DNA of 64,000 nucleotides from Gammaproteobacteria bacterium. Its GTDB lineage: Bacteria; Pseudomonadota; Gammaproteobacteria; Pseudomonadales; Pseudohongiellaceae. Positions 10,939-19,241 of this stretch are shown piece after piece (the first letter of the stretch is position 1; every line of letters starts with the position of its first letter). The translations under genes and the position numbers were made by a program. The stretch covers positions 186,001 to 250,000 of the forward strand of contig JAUXNX010000011.1 of assembly GCA_030682575.1 (NCBI GenBank), written 5' to 3'. A model generated the notes under the pieces. The model made no database searches, had not been told where the DNA came from, and was given only the letters and a program-made list of their open reading frames with translations.

Positions 10939-12204
10939 TCAATCCAGCAACGATTGCGACACCAGCGCCTTGAATTTTCCCGACAGGCTGTAGGCGCCTG
11001 ATGGCGCTATCTGCAGCATCAGAATCGCCACAGTGTCCGTTTCGGGATCGGCCCAGGAGAACGTGCCAAGAGACCCATTCCAGCCAAACTCTCCATTATT
11101 GACGCCATACTCGCTCTTTGCCTCGTCGATCACCACGGTGAATCCATATCCCCAACCCACCGCAAGCATCGGATTCTGTGGTGTCATACCGATGGGCAAT
11201 AATGCATCGGGAATATGATTTTTCGTCATCTCGTCTATCAGGGCTTCGGACAATACACGCTCACCGTCCAGCGTGCCACCGTTGAGAAACGCCTGCAGAA
11301 AGCGCAGATAATCCGGCACGGTGCTGACCATGCCTGCCGAGCCTTCGAGCAAGGGTGGATTTACCGTGATCGGCACGTCCATGTCCGGTATCTGTGTCAG
11401 CGCACCCTCGCCCCTCGGCACCTGATAGATGCGGGCCAGTCTGTCCACTTTATCCGCAGGTACGTAGAAACCGGTATCCGGCATGTGCAGCGGTTCCAGC
11501 ACATTCTCATTCAGATAGGCGTCAAAGGCCTGTCCTGTGACCACCTCAATGACGCGACCCAGCACAGAGGCGGATTCGCTGTAGATCCATTGCATACCGG
11601 GATCACCCATCAACGGCACATCGGCGATCTTCTCGACCAACACGTCCAGTGGTTCTGCGCGGGAGCGTACCTGACGACTCATATAGAGTTCGCGGTCACG
11701 ATGACTCAAGCCGCCGATGTTGAGCAGCAGGTCCTCGATCGTCGGGGCTCGCGAGGGCGCGCGAGTGGGGCTGTTGTCAGGGTCTGCCGGATTGACGAAC
11801 ACCTGCATCTCACCAAAGCTCGGAATGTAGCGCGATACTGGATCATCCAGCCCTATGCGGCCGGCTTCCACCAGTTGCATCACCGCCAATGAAGTGATGG
11901 GCTTGGTCATGGAGCGGATCTGAAAGATCGAGTCATCACGCATCGGGCTGCCTGCTTCGATGTTCTGCCAGCCCATACTCTCCAGATAGACGATCTTGCC
12001 GTGGCGCGCCACGCCAGCCACCAACCCCGCCACACGGCCATCGTCGACGTGCTGCCGCAGCATGGTGTCGAGCAGACGCAAGCGGGCAGAGGAAACGCCC
12101 ACGGATTCGGGTTCGGCCACGGTCAAACTGGTCTGGGCATTGAGGTTTGTAAACGGCGCCAGCAGCAAGAACAGTACAGCAGTAATACGCAAAGAAGTTG
12201 GCAT
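10939..12204 (-). CDS. Secreted serine hydrolase, class C beta-lactamase-like fold
   Basis: Beta-lactamase/transpeptidase-fold hydrolase of 421 residues. The start at 12204 (MPTSLRITAV) has AGGAA upstream and gives a signal peptide of about 24 residues ending NLNAQ. The catalytic SxxK motif appears as SMTK in IFQIRSMTKPIT, and a YSES segment takes the YxN position. Members act as esterases, lactonases, D-amino-peptidases or true lactamases; nothing here specifies which. It is divergent from the FAH-family gene. A REP-like palindrome lies in its 5' leader. An extended in-frame start at 12297 would add a non-signal extension and is less likely. Confidence 0.85.
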   Translation of the reverse strand: MPTSLRITAVLFLLLAPFTNLNAQTSLTVAEPESVGVSSARLRLLDTMLRQHVDDGRVAGLVAGVARHGKIVYLESMGWQNIEAGSPMRDDSIFQIRSMTKPITSLAVMQLVEAGRIGLDDPVSRYIPSFGEMQVFVNPADPDNSPTRAPSRAPTIEDLLLNIGGLSHRDRELYMSRQVRSRAEPLDVLVEKIADVPLMGDPGMQWIYSESASVLGRVIEVVTGQAFDAYLNENVLEPLHMPDTGFYVPADKVDRLARIYQVPRGEGALTQIPDMDVPITVNPPLLEGSAGMVSTVPDYLRFLQAFLNGGTLDGERVLSEALIDEMTKNHIPDALLPIGMTPQNPMLAVGWGYGFTVVIDEAKSEYGVNNGEFGWNGSLGTFSWADPETDTVAILMLQIAPSGAYSLSGKFKALVSQSLLD

Positions 12205-12506
12205 AAAGTTTTTCCTGATCGCGGGCAGGACCCGCTCCCACATTGGTTTGGCCAATAGTGTTCGCGGCGCGCCCGATATGCAAGCCCGGGAAGCCACTGC
12301 CGGGTCGTCCGATAGACGGTGTTATTCCTCCCATCAAGTGTCTTGCTTATCCATCAGCAGAGGTTCAGGATAGCCCCCGCTGCTGTCATCGGCCCGGGTT
12401 CCAGCAAGGCAAGACGGTAGCAAAAATGCTGACCAGTTCCACCAACCTCATTGCACACCAATGTCCGGACTGGCAAAGCTCCAACCCACCCAGAGGAGGT
12501 GTTTGC
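12205..12506. other. Divergent intergenic region with REP-like element
   Basis: About 300 bases between the divergent serine-hydrolase and FAH-family genes. It must hold both promoters, but I see no convincing -10/-35 pairs. It contains the REP-like palindrome at 12219-12241 and a GAGGAGGT ribosome site at 12493-12500 for the rightward gene. Confidence 0.5.
12219..12241 (-). repeat. REP-like palindrome, copy 1
   Basis: On the minus strand it begins with the head GTGGGAGCGGG and ends CCCGCGA, the shape of Pseudomonas-type REP elements. It is immediately upstream of the ribosome site of the serine-hydrolase gene, so it would be transcribed in that leader. Related sequences occur at 24820-24843 and 33144-33179. 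Confidence 0.6.
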
Positions 12507-13346
12507 GTGAAGCACACATTCAAGAACGTTTTCGCAAGGAAAGTCACTGCAGGTCTCGTAGTTTCCATGGTTCTGGCTGCCTCTGCCCAAGCGGCAGAAT
12601 ACGTCAGATACGAACAGAACGGCGCCATTTCATGGGGCGAACTCGAAGGTTCCACCATCCACCAATTGACTGATGCGCCCTACCTGGGCGGAAACCGCAC
12701 AGGACAGAGCATTGCAGAGTCCGCGGTTACACTGAAAGCCCCGGTTGATCCCGAGTTGGTCGTCATGACTGCCCTGAACTTCCGCAGCCACATCACTGGC
12801 GAACCAGCAGCGTACCCCGGTCTGTTCATCGTTCCCGCCAACTCCATCATTGGCCCGGACGAAGCGATCGTGATTCCAACAGAAACCCGCAACTTCCACT
12901 ACGAAGCCGAAGCGATCGTGGTGATTGGCAAGCGCGCTGACAATGTCTCCATCGAAGATGCGCCTGATTACATTTTCGGTGTGACCGCCGGCAATGACGG
13001 CAGTGCCCGTGACTGGCAGGGAGCTGACCTGCAGTGGACACGCGCCAAGGGCAGCAAGACATTCAACACCGTTGGGCCGAAACTGGTCACCGGCTTGAAC
13101 CCGAACAATCTGCAGATCACCGGTCGCTTGAATGGCGAAGTACGTCAAGGTGAAAACACCTCAGACATGCTCTACAACTTCGACTACATGGTCAGCTACA
13201 TCTCCCGCTACTTCACGCTTGAACCGGGGGACATCGTCTGGTCCGGCACCATGGGTACCACCCGTCCGATGGTCCCAGGTGACGTGTACGAAGTAGAAGT
13301 GGAAGGCGTGGGCATACTGCGCAATCCAGCGGTGCAGGGCAAGTAA
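12507..13346 (+). CDS. Exported fumarylacetoacetate hydrolase-family protein
   Basis: FAH-fold protein (279 residues) with a GTG start at 12507, seven bases after a strong GAGGAGGT. Residues 1-29 are a Sec-type signal peptide (basic start, hydrophobic core LVVSMVLAASAQA). FAH motifs follow: ALNFRSHITGE, the metal-binding HYEAEAIVVIGK (ExE), GVTAGNDGSARDWQ, AKGSKTFNTVGPK and WSGTMGT. The family (FAH, HpcE-type isomerases/hydrolases, oxaloacetate decarboxylases) is nearly always cytosolic, so export is unusual. The active-site acids appear intact. The substrate is unknown. It is followed by a good terminator, so it is a single-gene unit. Confidence 0.87.
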   Translation: MKHTFKNVFARKVTAGLVVSMVLAASAQAAEYVRYEQNGAISWGELEGSTIHQLTDAPYLGGNRTGQSIAESAVTLKAPVDPELVVMTALNFRSHITGEPAAYPGLFIVPANSIIGPDEAIVIPTETRNFHYEAEAIVVIGKRADNVSIEDAPDYIFGVTAGNDGSARDWQGADLQWTRAKGSKTFNTVGPKLVTGLNPNNLQITGRLNGEVRQGENTSDMLYNFDYMVSYISRYFTLEPGDIVWSGTMGTTRPMVPGDVYEVEVEGVGILRNPAVQGK

Positions 13347-13370
13347 GCTCCTCTATAAGCACTGAAAAGC

Positions 13371-13410
13371 AAAAGGGGAAGTGGCCTCCAGGCCACCTCC
13401 CCTTTTCTTT
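13371..13410. terminator. Bidirectional intrinsic terminator
   Basis: Arms AAAAGGGGA / TCCCCTTTT enclose an inner GTGGCCT / AGGCCAC stem. T-rich tracts lie on both strands. It lies between the convergent FAH-family gene (plus) and the copper-monooxygenase gene (minus) and can serve both. Confidence 0.85.
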
Positions 13411-13457
13411 GTCCAGCAACCTTGTTCCCCCACCTCTCCTGAAGTTCGTTTGCGGTA

Positions 13458-15203
13458 TTACTGAGCGGTGCTGCTCACCAATGTGTTCTGATCCACATAC
13501 TTCCAATAGACCTGACCGAAGAACATTTCGTCCCAGCTCTGCTGTCCCCAGGGCACTTCCCGCGCTGCATCCGGGTTGGCCTTGTTCTGGGTAGAGTTGT
13601 CGAAGGCGGCCGTCACCACGATTTTCGTTCCGGCAGGCACCAGCTTCGGTTCCGCCAACTGATAGTCTAGCTGCCAGTTGTAGTTGTAGTTGGCAATGTT
13701 GATCAACTGCTCCACAGAGCCGTCCGGGTAGTGCGCCGCAAAGCGCATGTTCTTGCCCCGGAAGTGCATGTGCGGAATGAAACTCAACAAATGGGCATCA
13801 CGCTGGATGGTGATGCTTTGCGTCTGCTCGAAGTTCGGATCGTAGGGCGGAATGTTGGTCCAACTGTCCGGGAATATGCATGCACACTGACCTGATCTGC
13901 GCTCAGCAGGCACCTGGTCATCCGGGTAGAACCAGACGCCGATTTCGCTGGCATCAGTGGTCGCCTTGCCCGTTGTGGTGTAGTGCAGTTGCAGTCCCAG
14001 CATGGAACCAGCCTTCAGCAGACCACCAGTGTTGGGCTTTTCCAGGTGTGGTTCGGCACCAGGAATATAAGGAGTGATGAACGCCGCATTCGGGTCGCCG
14101 CCCCCCAGGAAACTGGCCGCAGACGGTCGTGTACCCGGAGCGATGACCGCATTCAGCGTGTGGTGCAGTACGGTACGATCACCGGCGATGTACTGACTGG
14201 CCCGTACCCAGCGATCACGATCCAGACCTGCAAAAGGGACCATGACGGTGATGTAATCGAGGACGCCAGTGGCAGGAATTTCCTGAGGCGGCACCTTCAC
14301 GATCAGATCCGGCTCGCCATACGCCCACTTGGTAGAGGGCCAGGTCAACGAGGCCAACGGATCACTTTCACCATCCTTCAGGGAACCGGATTCAATCCAG
14401 CCGATCAGTGTCTGCTGTTCTTCCACAGACAGCACGTAGTCATTAGTGAAATTGCCCACATGCGGATCGATCTGGCCCGGCGGCATGCGCTTGGTCATCA
14501 GCACTTCGCGAATCATCGGCGACCAGCCCTGCACCATCGCGTGGCTGTCCAGCGCGAACGGCGCTATACCGCCATCGCGGTGACAGGTAGCGCAGTTTTC
14601 GGCCAGAATCGGAGCTACATCATTCACATAGGAGATGGATGTGTTCATCTGATAGCTGACGTCGGCACCTGACATCGCCACCACGGGGGTGCTCACGGAC
14701 TTTCCGGCGGCCACTTCATTCAGAGCAGTTTCCAGCGCTGCCACCGGACCGCGAAAGATCACCTCGAAACTGCGCGGATCATACAGGAATGCCTCGCCAC
14801 TCTTGTCGATACCCATTGCCTTTGAGATCACCTGGGCATCATCGATCAGCACCGGCACCTCGACATCCAGATCCATCGCCGCCTGCTTTACGGAAGCGCG
14901 GGACTGCCCCAGAGGATTGATCATCATGAACTCGATGCCCTGAGCATCGAAGCGGGACTGCAGCGCCGCGTATGAGGCAACCGCCTCTGCTGTCTGTGGA
15001 CTGCCATTGACCTGCACCAGGAATGCGATTGCCTTGTGGTCGTCGTACCAGCCCATATGATGGAAGAAACCATCCTGATCCAGCAGCGCAAAGTCACCTA
15101 CGCGCTCCGCAGCCTGCAGAGAAACTGTTGAAAGAGAACAGATCAGTGCAGCCAGACCAGCCTTGACTGAAACCTGCCATTTGCCTTGGAATAAAGTAAA
15201 CAT
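13458..15203 (-). CDS. Exported thioredoxin-fold / cytochrome c / copper type II monooxygenase fusion
   Basis: A 581-residue periplasmic redox protein. Start 15203 (MFTLFQGKWQ) has AGGAGG seven bases upstream and gives a signal peptide cleaved near residue 31. Domain 1 (35-170) is redoxin-like, but the usual NGC position reads NGSPQ, so it has no catalytic cysteine. Domain 2 (190-275) has a haem c motif CATCH (204-208) with probable ligand Met240 in KRMPPGQ. Domain 3 (300-570) resembles peptidylglycine/dopamine monooxygenases and has every expected copper ligand: H347-H348 and H407 (CuH), H478-x-H480 and M560 (CuM). The substrate is unknown. A degenerate paralogue is at 37623-39374. A VOC-TetR pair lies just upstream on the same strand. 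Confidence 0.85.
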   Translation of the reverse strand: MFTLFQGKWQVSVKAGLAALICSLSTVSLQAAERVGDFALLDQDGFFHHMGWYDDHKAIAFLVQVNGSPQTAEAVASYAALQSRFDAQGIEFMMINPLGQSRASVKQAAMDLDVEVPVLIDDAQVISKAMGIDKSGEAFLYDPRSFEVIFRGPVAALETALNEVAAGKSVSTPVVAMSGADVSYQMNTSISYVNDVAPILAENCATCHRDGGIAPFALDSHAMVQGWSPMIREVLMTKRMPPGQIDPHVGNFTNDYVLSVEEQQTLIGWIESGSLKDGESDPLASLTWPSTKWAYGEPDLIVKVPPQEIPATGVLDYITVMVPFAGLDRDRWVRASQYIAGDRTVLHHTLNAVIAPGTRPSAASFLGGGDPNAAFITPYIPGAEPHLEKPNTGGLLKAGSMLGLQLHYTTTGKATTDASEIGVWFYPDDQVPAERRSGQCACIFPDSWTNIPPYDPNFEQTQSITIQRDAHLLSFIPHMHFRGKNMRFAAHYPDGSVEQLINIANYNYNWQLDYQLAEPKLVPAGTKIVVTAAFDNSTQNKANPDAAREVPWGQQSWDEMFFGQVYWKYVDQNTLVSSTAQ

Positions 15204-15322
15204 AAATCCTCCTGAATATCGCAACGATTGCTTCGTGTAACAACTGATTCTGGCGACAACAAATACTGGTACTGCCCACGACAGGAAATTATGAATCCAT
15301 TCAGGGGCAGATTCAGTCGGCG

Positions 15323-15350
15323 ATGCTATCACCGGTCAAAGTGATGTCAA
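15323..15350 (-). promoter_or_regulatory. Candidate sigma-70 promoter with operator-like repeat
   Basis: On the minus strand, TTGACA (15350-15345) is followed after 16 bases by TAGCAT (15328-15323), about 120 bases before the copper-monooxygenase start. The spacer is itself bounded by TCAC and GTGA, a weak inverted repeat that could be an operator for the adjacent TetR-family regulator. The promoter call is moderate and the operator call is speculative. Confidence 0.45.
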
Positions 15351-15488
15351 ACGAATAACCCTGGTGCATAGCGGCAATCCATAACCACTTTGTCAAATTC
15401 AGGAATCAGCAAGAAATAACGGGGGTTCATGAACACTCGAACAAGATGGAGGCGCGGAATAATCGGGTAAAAATTCGCGCAACAATGC

Positions 15489-16097
15489 TCAGGGAAGCAG
15501 CATGGCGAGGGAGTGGCGCAGGTTCTTGCGGAACTCTTCTTCACTGAAGAACTCACACAGAAATCCCTGCAGAAGGTGGTAGTAGAGTCCGAAGATACTC
15601 GCGACTGCAGTCCCGACATAGAGGTCGCCTGGCAGTTTTTGATCTTCCTTGGCACGCAGCACCAACTGCGTCAGTTTGGCATAGGTATGATTGATGATGA
15701 CGTCCACATCATCGCGTCGCTGGGGTGACACAGGGAAAGACAGTTCTTTCAACACTGTTCTCGCCAGTACCGAATCTTCCTTGTGGTATTCGATATGTCC
15801 ATCGAAGAAGACCATGACTTGATCAATGAAGGGCAACTCTTCCGGTATGTTGTCGAAGGCGCTCTCGATCATCTGCAGCAGGTTCTCACGGAACACCAGC
15901 ACCAGCAGGTCTTCCTTGCTCTTTGCATACAGATAGAGAGTGCCGAGGCCCACTTCTGCAGCCTCGGCGATATCCTGGATGGTGGTATCGGAGAACCCCT
16001 TGCGGATGAACAACTGCCGGGCGGCATGGGTGATGTTCTGCAGCCGAAGCTGCTTCTTGCGTTCGCGCAGGCCTGGTTTGACCCCACCGTCTGCCAC
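15489..16097 (-). CDS. TetR-family transcriptional regulator
   Basis: Regulator of about 202 residues. A TetR helix-turn-helix lies near the N-terminus (AARQLFIRKGFSDTTIQDIAEAAEVGLGTLYLYAKSKEDLL, split here across helices 2-3), followed by an all-helical ligand domain. The best start is the GTG at 16097 (VADGGVKPGL), five bases after the VOC gene stop; its ribosome site is not clean, and longer in-frame starts overlap the VOC gene. The gene is followed after 285 bases by the copper-monooxygenase gene in the same direction, which makes that gene a possible target. The ligand is unknown. Confidence 0.85.
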   Translation of the reverse strand: MADGGVKPGLRERKKQLRLQNITHAARQLFIRKGFSDTTIQDIAEAAEVGLGTLYLYAKSKEDLLVLVFRENLLQMIESAFDNIPEELPFIDQVMVFFDGHIEYHKEDSVLARTVLKELSFPVSPQRRDDVDVIINHTYAKLTQLVLRAKEDQKLPGDLYVGTAVASIFGLYYHLLQGFLCEFFSEEEFRKNLRHSLAMLLP

Positions 16098-16101
16098 TGC
16101 C

Positions 16102-16473
16102 TTATGCCCCCATGTAGAACACGTTGAGCTTGTTACCGTCGAGATCACGGAAGTAACCGGCATAGTAGGTCTCGCTGCGCGCACCTGCCGGACCTTCGCA
16201 CTTTGCTCCCAGCTCAATGGCTTTGTTGTAGACGCGATCCACAGTCGCCTTGCTGTCTGCAGCCAGAGCCACCATGGTGCCATTACCGCTTGTCGCCGGC
16301 TGACCATCGAATGGCTTGATGATGCAGACACTGGCACCGTCGGGCGAAGTTCCCCAGGCAATGAAGGTATCCGCCTCCATGGTTCTGACTGCCTTCAGTT
16401 CTGCCAGCAGCGCATCGTAAAAAGCTGCCGAACGATTGAAATCATTGGTACCCAATGTCACATAGCCAATCAT
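16102..16473 (-). CDS. VOC (glyoxalase/dioxygenase superfamily) protein
   Basis: Small protein of 123 residues of the vicinal-oxygen-chelate fold. It begins MIGYVTLGTNDFNRSAAFYD and ends RDLDGNKLNVFYMG, both typical of glyoxalase-like family members. The start at 16473 has AGAGG upstream. It sits directly before the TetR gene, probably in one transcript. The family covers glyoxalases, resistance proteins and dioxygenases; the metal-ligand pattern is not enough here to name a substrate. Confidence 0.85.
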   Translation of the reverse strand: MIGYVTLGTNDFNRSAAFYDALLAELKAVRTMEADTFIAWGTSPDGASVCIIKPFDGQPATSGNGTMVALAADSKATVDRVYNKAIELGAKCEGPAGARSETYYAGYFRDLDGNKLNVFYMGA

Positions 16474-16571
16474 GATAAACCTCTGTAATGAAGACCGGGG
16501 ATGAAAAGTGCGCCACACTCTACCACATGTGCCACAATGTGCCAGCCATCCAGCAGTTGCAGGAAATCTTC

Positions 16572-16970
16572 ATGATCGACGCCAGCAATACCGCTCCATC
16601 AGACACACGGCCGCAGCACTTCGACAACGGTGTTCACTTTGTGGACAGTGCCATCGCCGACAGGGAAAATCCCGTGTCACTGTTTTCCCTCAGTTGGTGT
16701 TCCTACTGCCGTGGTGCCAAGCAGTTACTCACTCAACTCGGCATTCCGCATCAGGTGTTCGAATTGGATCGGGGCGGTTTTCTGGAACCGCGGTTGCAAC
16801 GCGAAGTGCGTTCGCGCCTGCAGGAGCTGACTCGTAGCGGTACATTGCCTCAGCTCTTCATTGGCGGCGACTCTGTGGGCGGTTATACCGAAACCTATAC
16901 AGCTTCGCGTAACGGAACACTGACAAAACTGTTGGAGAAGCACCACATCACTATCACCAAGACGGAGTAA
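16572..16970 (+). CDS. Glutaredoxin-family protein
   Basis: Thioredoxin-fold protein of 132 residues with the active site WCSYCRGA (CxxC, near residue 45) and the downstream TLPQLFIGGDSVGGYTE, the cis-Pro and glutathione-binding pattern of glutaredoxins. The N-terminal extension of about 35 residues is unusual for monothiol or dithiol glutaredoxins. The start ATG at 16572 has AGGAAA upstream; an ORF extension to 16488 is less likely. It is followed four bases later by the DUF2214-like membrane protein, so the two are probably co-transcribed. Divergent from the VOC gene. Confidence 0.87.
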   Translation: MIDASNTAPSDTRPQHFDNGVHFVDSAIADRENPVSLFSLSWCSYCRGAKQLLTQLGIPHQVFELDRGGFLEPRLQREVRSRLQELTRSGTLPQLFIGGDSVGGYTETYTASRNGTLTKLLEKHHITITKTE

Positions 16971-16973
16971 ACC

Positions 16974-17402
16974 ATGGATATTCTGATCCGCTATCTGCAC
17001 CTGTTCGGTGTAGTGGTGTTGGCTGGCAGCCTTATCATCGAGAACATGGCGATAGCCCGGGAGATCTCCCGGGAGGACGTGCGTAATCTTGTGAAGGTAG
17101 ACGGCATTTATGGAGCAAGCGCCGTCGTCGTGCTGATCTGTGGTCTGATCCTGCTGCTGGCTGGCCCGAAACCCAGCGGATTCTACACTGCCAACCCTGT
17201 CTTTCACGTCAAGATGACGCTCTTCGTACTGGTAGCGCTGTTGTCCATCTATCCCACCGTATTTTTTCTGCGTAATCGCAAGACGCAAGCTGAGCGCCTT
17301 GCTGTGCCAGTGGCGGTGATCCGGGTCTTGCGTCTGGAATTGGTGCTGCTCGTGCTGATCCCTATCCTGGCATTCCTGATGGCACGGGGCATCGGACTCT
17401 GA
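16974..17402 (+). CDS. Small integral membrane protein, DUF2214-like
   Basis: A 142-residue protein with four hydrophobic helices (about residues 5-25, 45-65, 80-100 and 118-138). It starts MDILIRYLHLFGVVVLAGSL, the typical beginning of DUF2214 proteins (function unknown). The ATG comes four bases after the glutaredoxin stop, so the genes form a pair. Family assignment is from the helix pattern and N-terminus only. Confidence 0.75.
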   Translation: MDILIRYLHLFGVVVLAGSLIIENMAIAREISREDVRNLVKVDGIYGASAVVVLICGLILLLAGPKPSGFYTANPVFHVKMTLFVLVALLSIYPTVFFLRNRKTQAERLAVPVAVIRVLRLELVLLVLIPILAFLMARGIGL

Positions 17403-17421
17403 AGCCGAAATGCTGACGCGA

Positions 17422-18087
17422 TCAGGCCAGAACCTTCTGGAACCATGCCGAGATGTCGCGGATTTCCTCCAGACATACCGAATGTTCCATCCGGTAGCTG
17501 AGGTAGCGAGTAGGATGCCCGAGAGCCTGCAGAGCAGCCTCCGCCCGCTTGCCCAAACCCTCACTGACAACTGGGTCATGGGTACCGTGGCAAATCATCA
17601 CCGGCAACCTGGCATTGGCGGCGTCCGGCTTGATGAAGTCTGCAGTCGGGAAATAGCTGGACAGGGATAATGCGCCGCCCAACGGCCTGACGCATGTCAG
17701 CGCCGCATGCAGAATCACGGCTCCACCCTGAGAGAAACCTGCCAGGATGATGCGCCGACTGTCGACACCGCGCGCCACCTCCCGCTCGATAAGTGCGTGC
17801 ACTGCCTCTGCGGAGCGAGTGAGTTGCGCTTCGTCCACTCGCCTCTGCACGTCCATCTCCAGAATGTCATACCACGCAGGCATCACGTATCCGTTGTTGA
17901 TGGTGACGGGGATGGAAGGCGCATGGGGAAATACGAAGCGGACGGCCAGACTGGCAGGCAAGCGCAGTTCCGGCACGATACCGGCAAAGTCATTGCCATC
18001 GGCGCCCAAGCCGTGAAGCCAGATGATAGAGGCAGTAGGTGTGCAGCCAGACGGGGACAACAATTCGATCGCGGGCAGGTAATCCAT
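17422..18087 (-). CDS. Carboxylesterase / phospholipase family hydrolase
   Basis: Alpha/beta hydrolase of 221 residues, close to the acyl-protein-thioesterase/EstB group. It shows IIWLHGLGADGNDF (oxyanion loop), the nucleophile elbow GFSQGG near residue 115, Asp in GTHDPVV and His in EHSVCLEE, completing the triad. There is no signal peptide, so it is cytosolic. Likely substrates are short-chain esters or acyl thioesters. Convergent with the preceding membrane protein gene. Confidence 0.9.
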   Translation of the reverse strand: MDYLPAIELLSPSGCTPTASIIWLHGLGADGNDFAGIVPELRLPASLAVRFVFPHAPSIPVTINNGYVMPAWYDILEMDVQRRVDEAQLTRSAEAVHALIEREVARGVDSRRIILAGFSQGGAVILHAALTCVRPLGGALSLSSYFPTADFIKPDAANARLPVMICHGTHDPVVSEGLGKRAEAALQALGHPTRYLSYRMEHSVCLEEIRDISAWFQKVLA

Positions 18088-18104
18088 GCAGACATTCCGG
18101 GAAA

Positions 18105-18353
18105 TTATTTAGGCCGGAATGCTAACACTTGAGGCCAGAGACGCGAAACAGCCACAATCAGGGAGACCAGCTTCAAAGGGCCCAGCCGTATCGCCATGAC
18201 CACTGACACCACGCCAGCCGCCTTCACCACCACGGGAGACCAGCGGGCAACATAGACTTGACGTCCTTCATAGGTTTTACGCAATTGAATCGTCTGCTGC
18301 GTCAAAATGGTATCGAGTTCCCGCACTCTGTCACTCAGTTGATCGTGTCCCAC
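18105..18353 (-). CDS. Small membrane protein, YqjK-like position
   Basis: An 82-residue protein with a charged N-terminal half (LSDRVRELDTILTQQTIQLRKTYEGRQ) and one or two hydrophobic segments (VVVKAAGVVSVVMAIRLGPLKLVSLIVAV). It overlaps the end of the holin/YqjE-like gene by 23 bases. It occupies the place that yqjK has after yqjD-yqjE in enterobacteria, but sequence similarity is weak. Function unknown; probably acts with the two genes before it at the inner membrane. Confidence 0.65.
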   Translation of the reverse strand: MGHDQLSDRVRELDTILTQQTIQLRKTYEGRQVYVARWSPVVVKAAGVVSVVMAIRLGPLKLVSLIVAVSRLWPQVLAFRPK

Positions 18354-18786
18354 TACGCAGCCCCTCCGTAAACTCCTGCAAGTGTCGTCGCGTGACGGGC
18401 AGGCTCAAATTGTGTCGATACTGGATACTGATTCTGTAAAGCACGAAGGCGGCGAGCAGCTGCTGCACCAGAAAGACCACAATCGCTACGCCAAGCGCCA
18501 GTTGCGGTTGCTGGAAATACTGCGCGGTCAACTGATAGCCAATCCACGAAAACAACACATTGATACCGATCCAGGCGAGCAGGACGATCGGCAACATCAC
18601 GGCAGTGATAATAAAAAGGCGCCTGGCACTACTGATTGCCAGGCGCGCCTCTGCATGCAACAACTGCACAGCGGTCACCGCAACCTGGGACACCTGCCGG
18701 GCGTAGTTGAACCATGCTGCGAGCTCATCACGTCCCGCCGAGCCACCTTCCCGGGACGGAGTGGGCGATTCCGGCGATTCGCTCAT
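18331..18786 (-). CDS. Phage-holin-family / YqjE-like membrane protein
   Basis: A 151-residue protein with a polar, Pro/Ser-rich start, an amphipathic segment, and two long transmembrane helices (about residues 58-80 and 92-116). This is the layout of the YqjE/phage-holin superfamily found after YqjD-type genes. Its ATG overlaps the stop of the DUF883-like gene (ATGA), so translation is coupled. In enterobacteria the operon is induced in stationary phase; no lysis role is implied. Confidence 0.75.
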   Translation of the reverse strand: MSESPESPTPSREGGSAGRDELAAWFNYARQVSQVAVTAVQLLHAEARLAISSARRLFIITAVMLPIVLLAWIGINVLFSWIGYQLTAQYFQQPQLALGVAIVVFLVQQLLAAFVLYRISIQYRHNLSLPVTRRHLQEFTEGLRSGTRSTE

Positions 18787-19079
18787 TTGCGACCGAAGAT
18801 CTGAGCGAAGACCAGTCCGGCCAGAAACGCGATACCCAGCGTCTCCAGTGGTTTGGCATGCACATATTCACTGGCCTGTTCGCCAAGAATCTTGGCCTTT
18901 TCCTTGCCTTTATCCAATTGATCGACCGCCTCGTGCTTGAGATCCAGGCCAGCTGCTTCTGCAGCTTTCTTGAAGTGCTCCTTCGCCTCCAGCAACTTGT
19001 CCAGCGCAGCCATCACGGCCTCACGGCTGGCTTCAAGCTCAGCGGTACGATCCGGTTCGTCTTTCTTTGCAGTTGCCAT
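18783..19079 (-). CDS. ElaB/YqjD/DUF883-family membrane-anchored protein
   Basis: A 98-residue protein with a long charged amphipathic helix (DRTAELEASREAVMAALDKL onwards) and a single C-terminal membrane anchor ending FLAGLVFAQIFGRK, the signature shape of YqjD/ElaB. In E. coli these tail-anchored proteins bind ribosomes in stationary phase. The start has AGGAGAG five bases upstream. First gene of a three-gene translationally coupled group. Its own promoter was not recognised; it may be read from the lipoprotein gene 160 bases upstream. Confidence 0.8.
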   Translation of the reverse strand: MATAKKDEPDRTAELEASREAVMAALDKLLEAKEHFKKAAEAAGLDLKHEAVDQLDKGKEKAKILGEQASEYVHAKPLETLGIAFLAGLVFAQIFGRK

Positions 19080-19241
19080 CGATACTCTCCTTTACTCAGA
19101 TAACACGGGCTTTCGCGGGTATGTGAACAATCCTACACCTGCAATCAGGGGAAATACACTCTTGGAAATGTCATTGATTGCCTCCTCGCGCGTTCAGAAC
19201 GTCCCTGTTCAGAGGCGCGATCAGATTGATTCAATCCGATC

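Noticed and set aside
12243-12506. An 88-residue N-terminal extension of the FAH-family protein
   Set aside because: The GTG at 12507 has a near-perfect ribosome site and starts a signal peptide; the extension overlaps the REP-like leader region.
18050-18070. A GATCGCGGGCAGG run in the esterase gene identical to part of REP copy 1
   Set aside because: It lies inside coding sequence, lacks the other arm and encodes the normal protein N-terminus.
19080-19241. Search for a fourth sigma-54 promoter before the YqjD-like operon
   Set aside because: GCAATCAGGGGAAA near 19141 resembles one half only; the TGGCAC half is absent.
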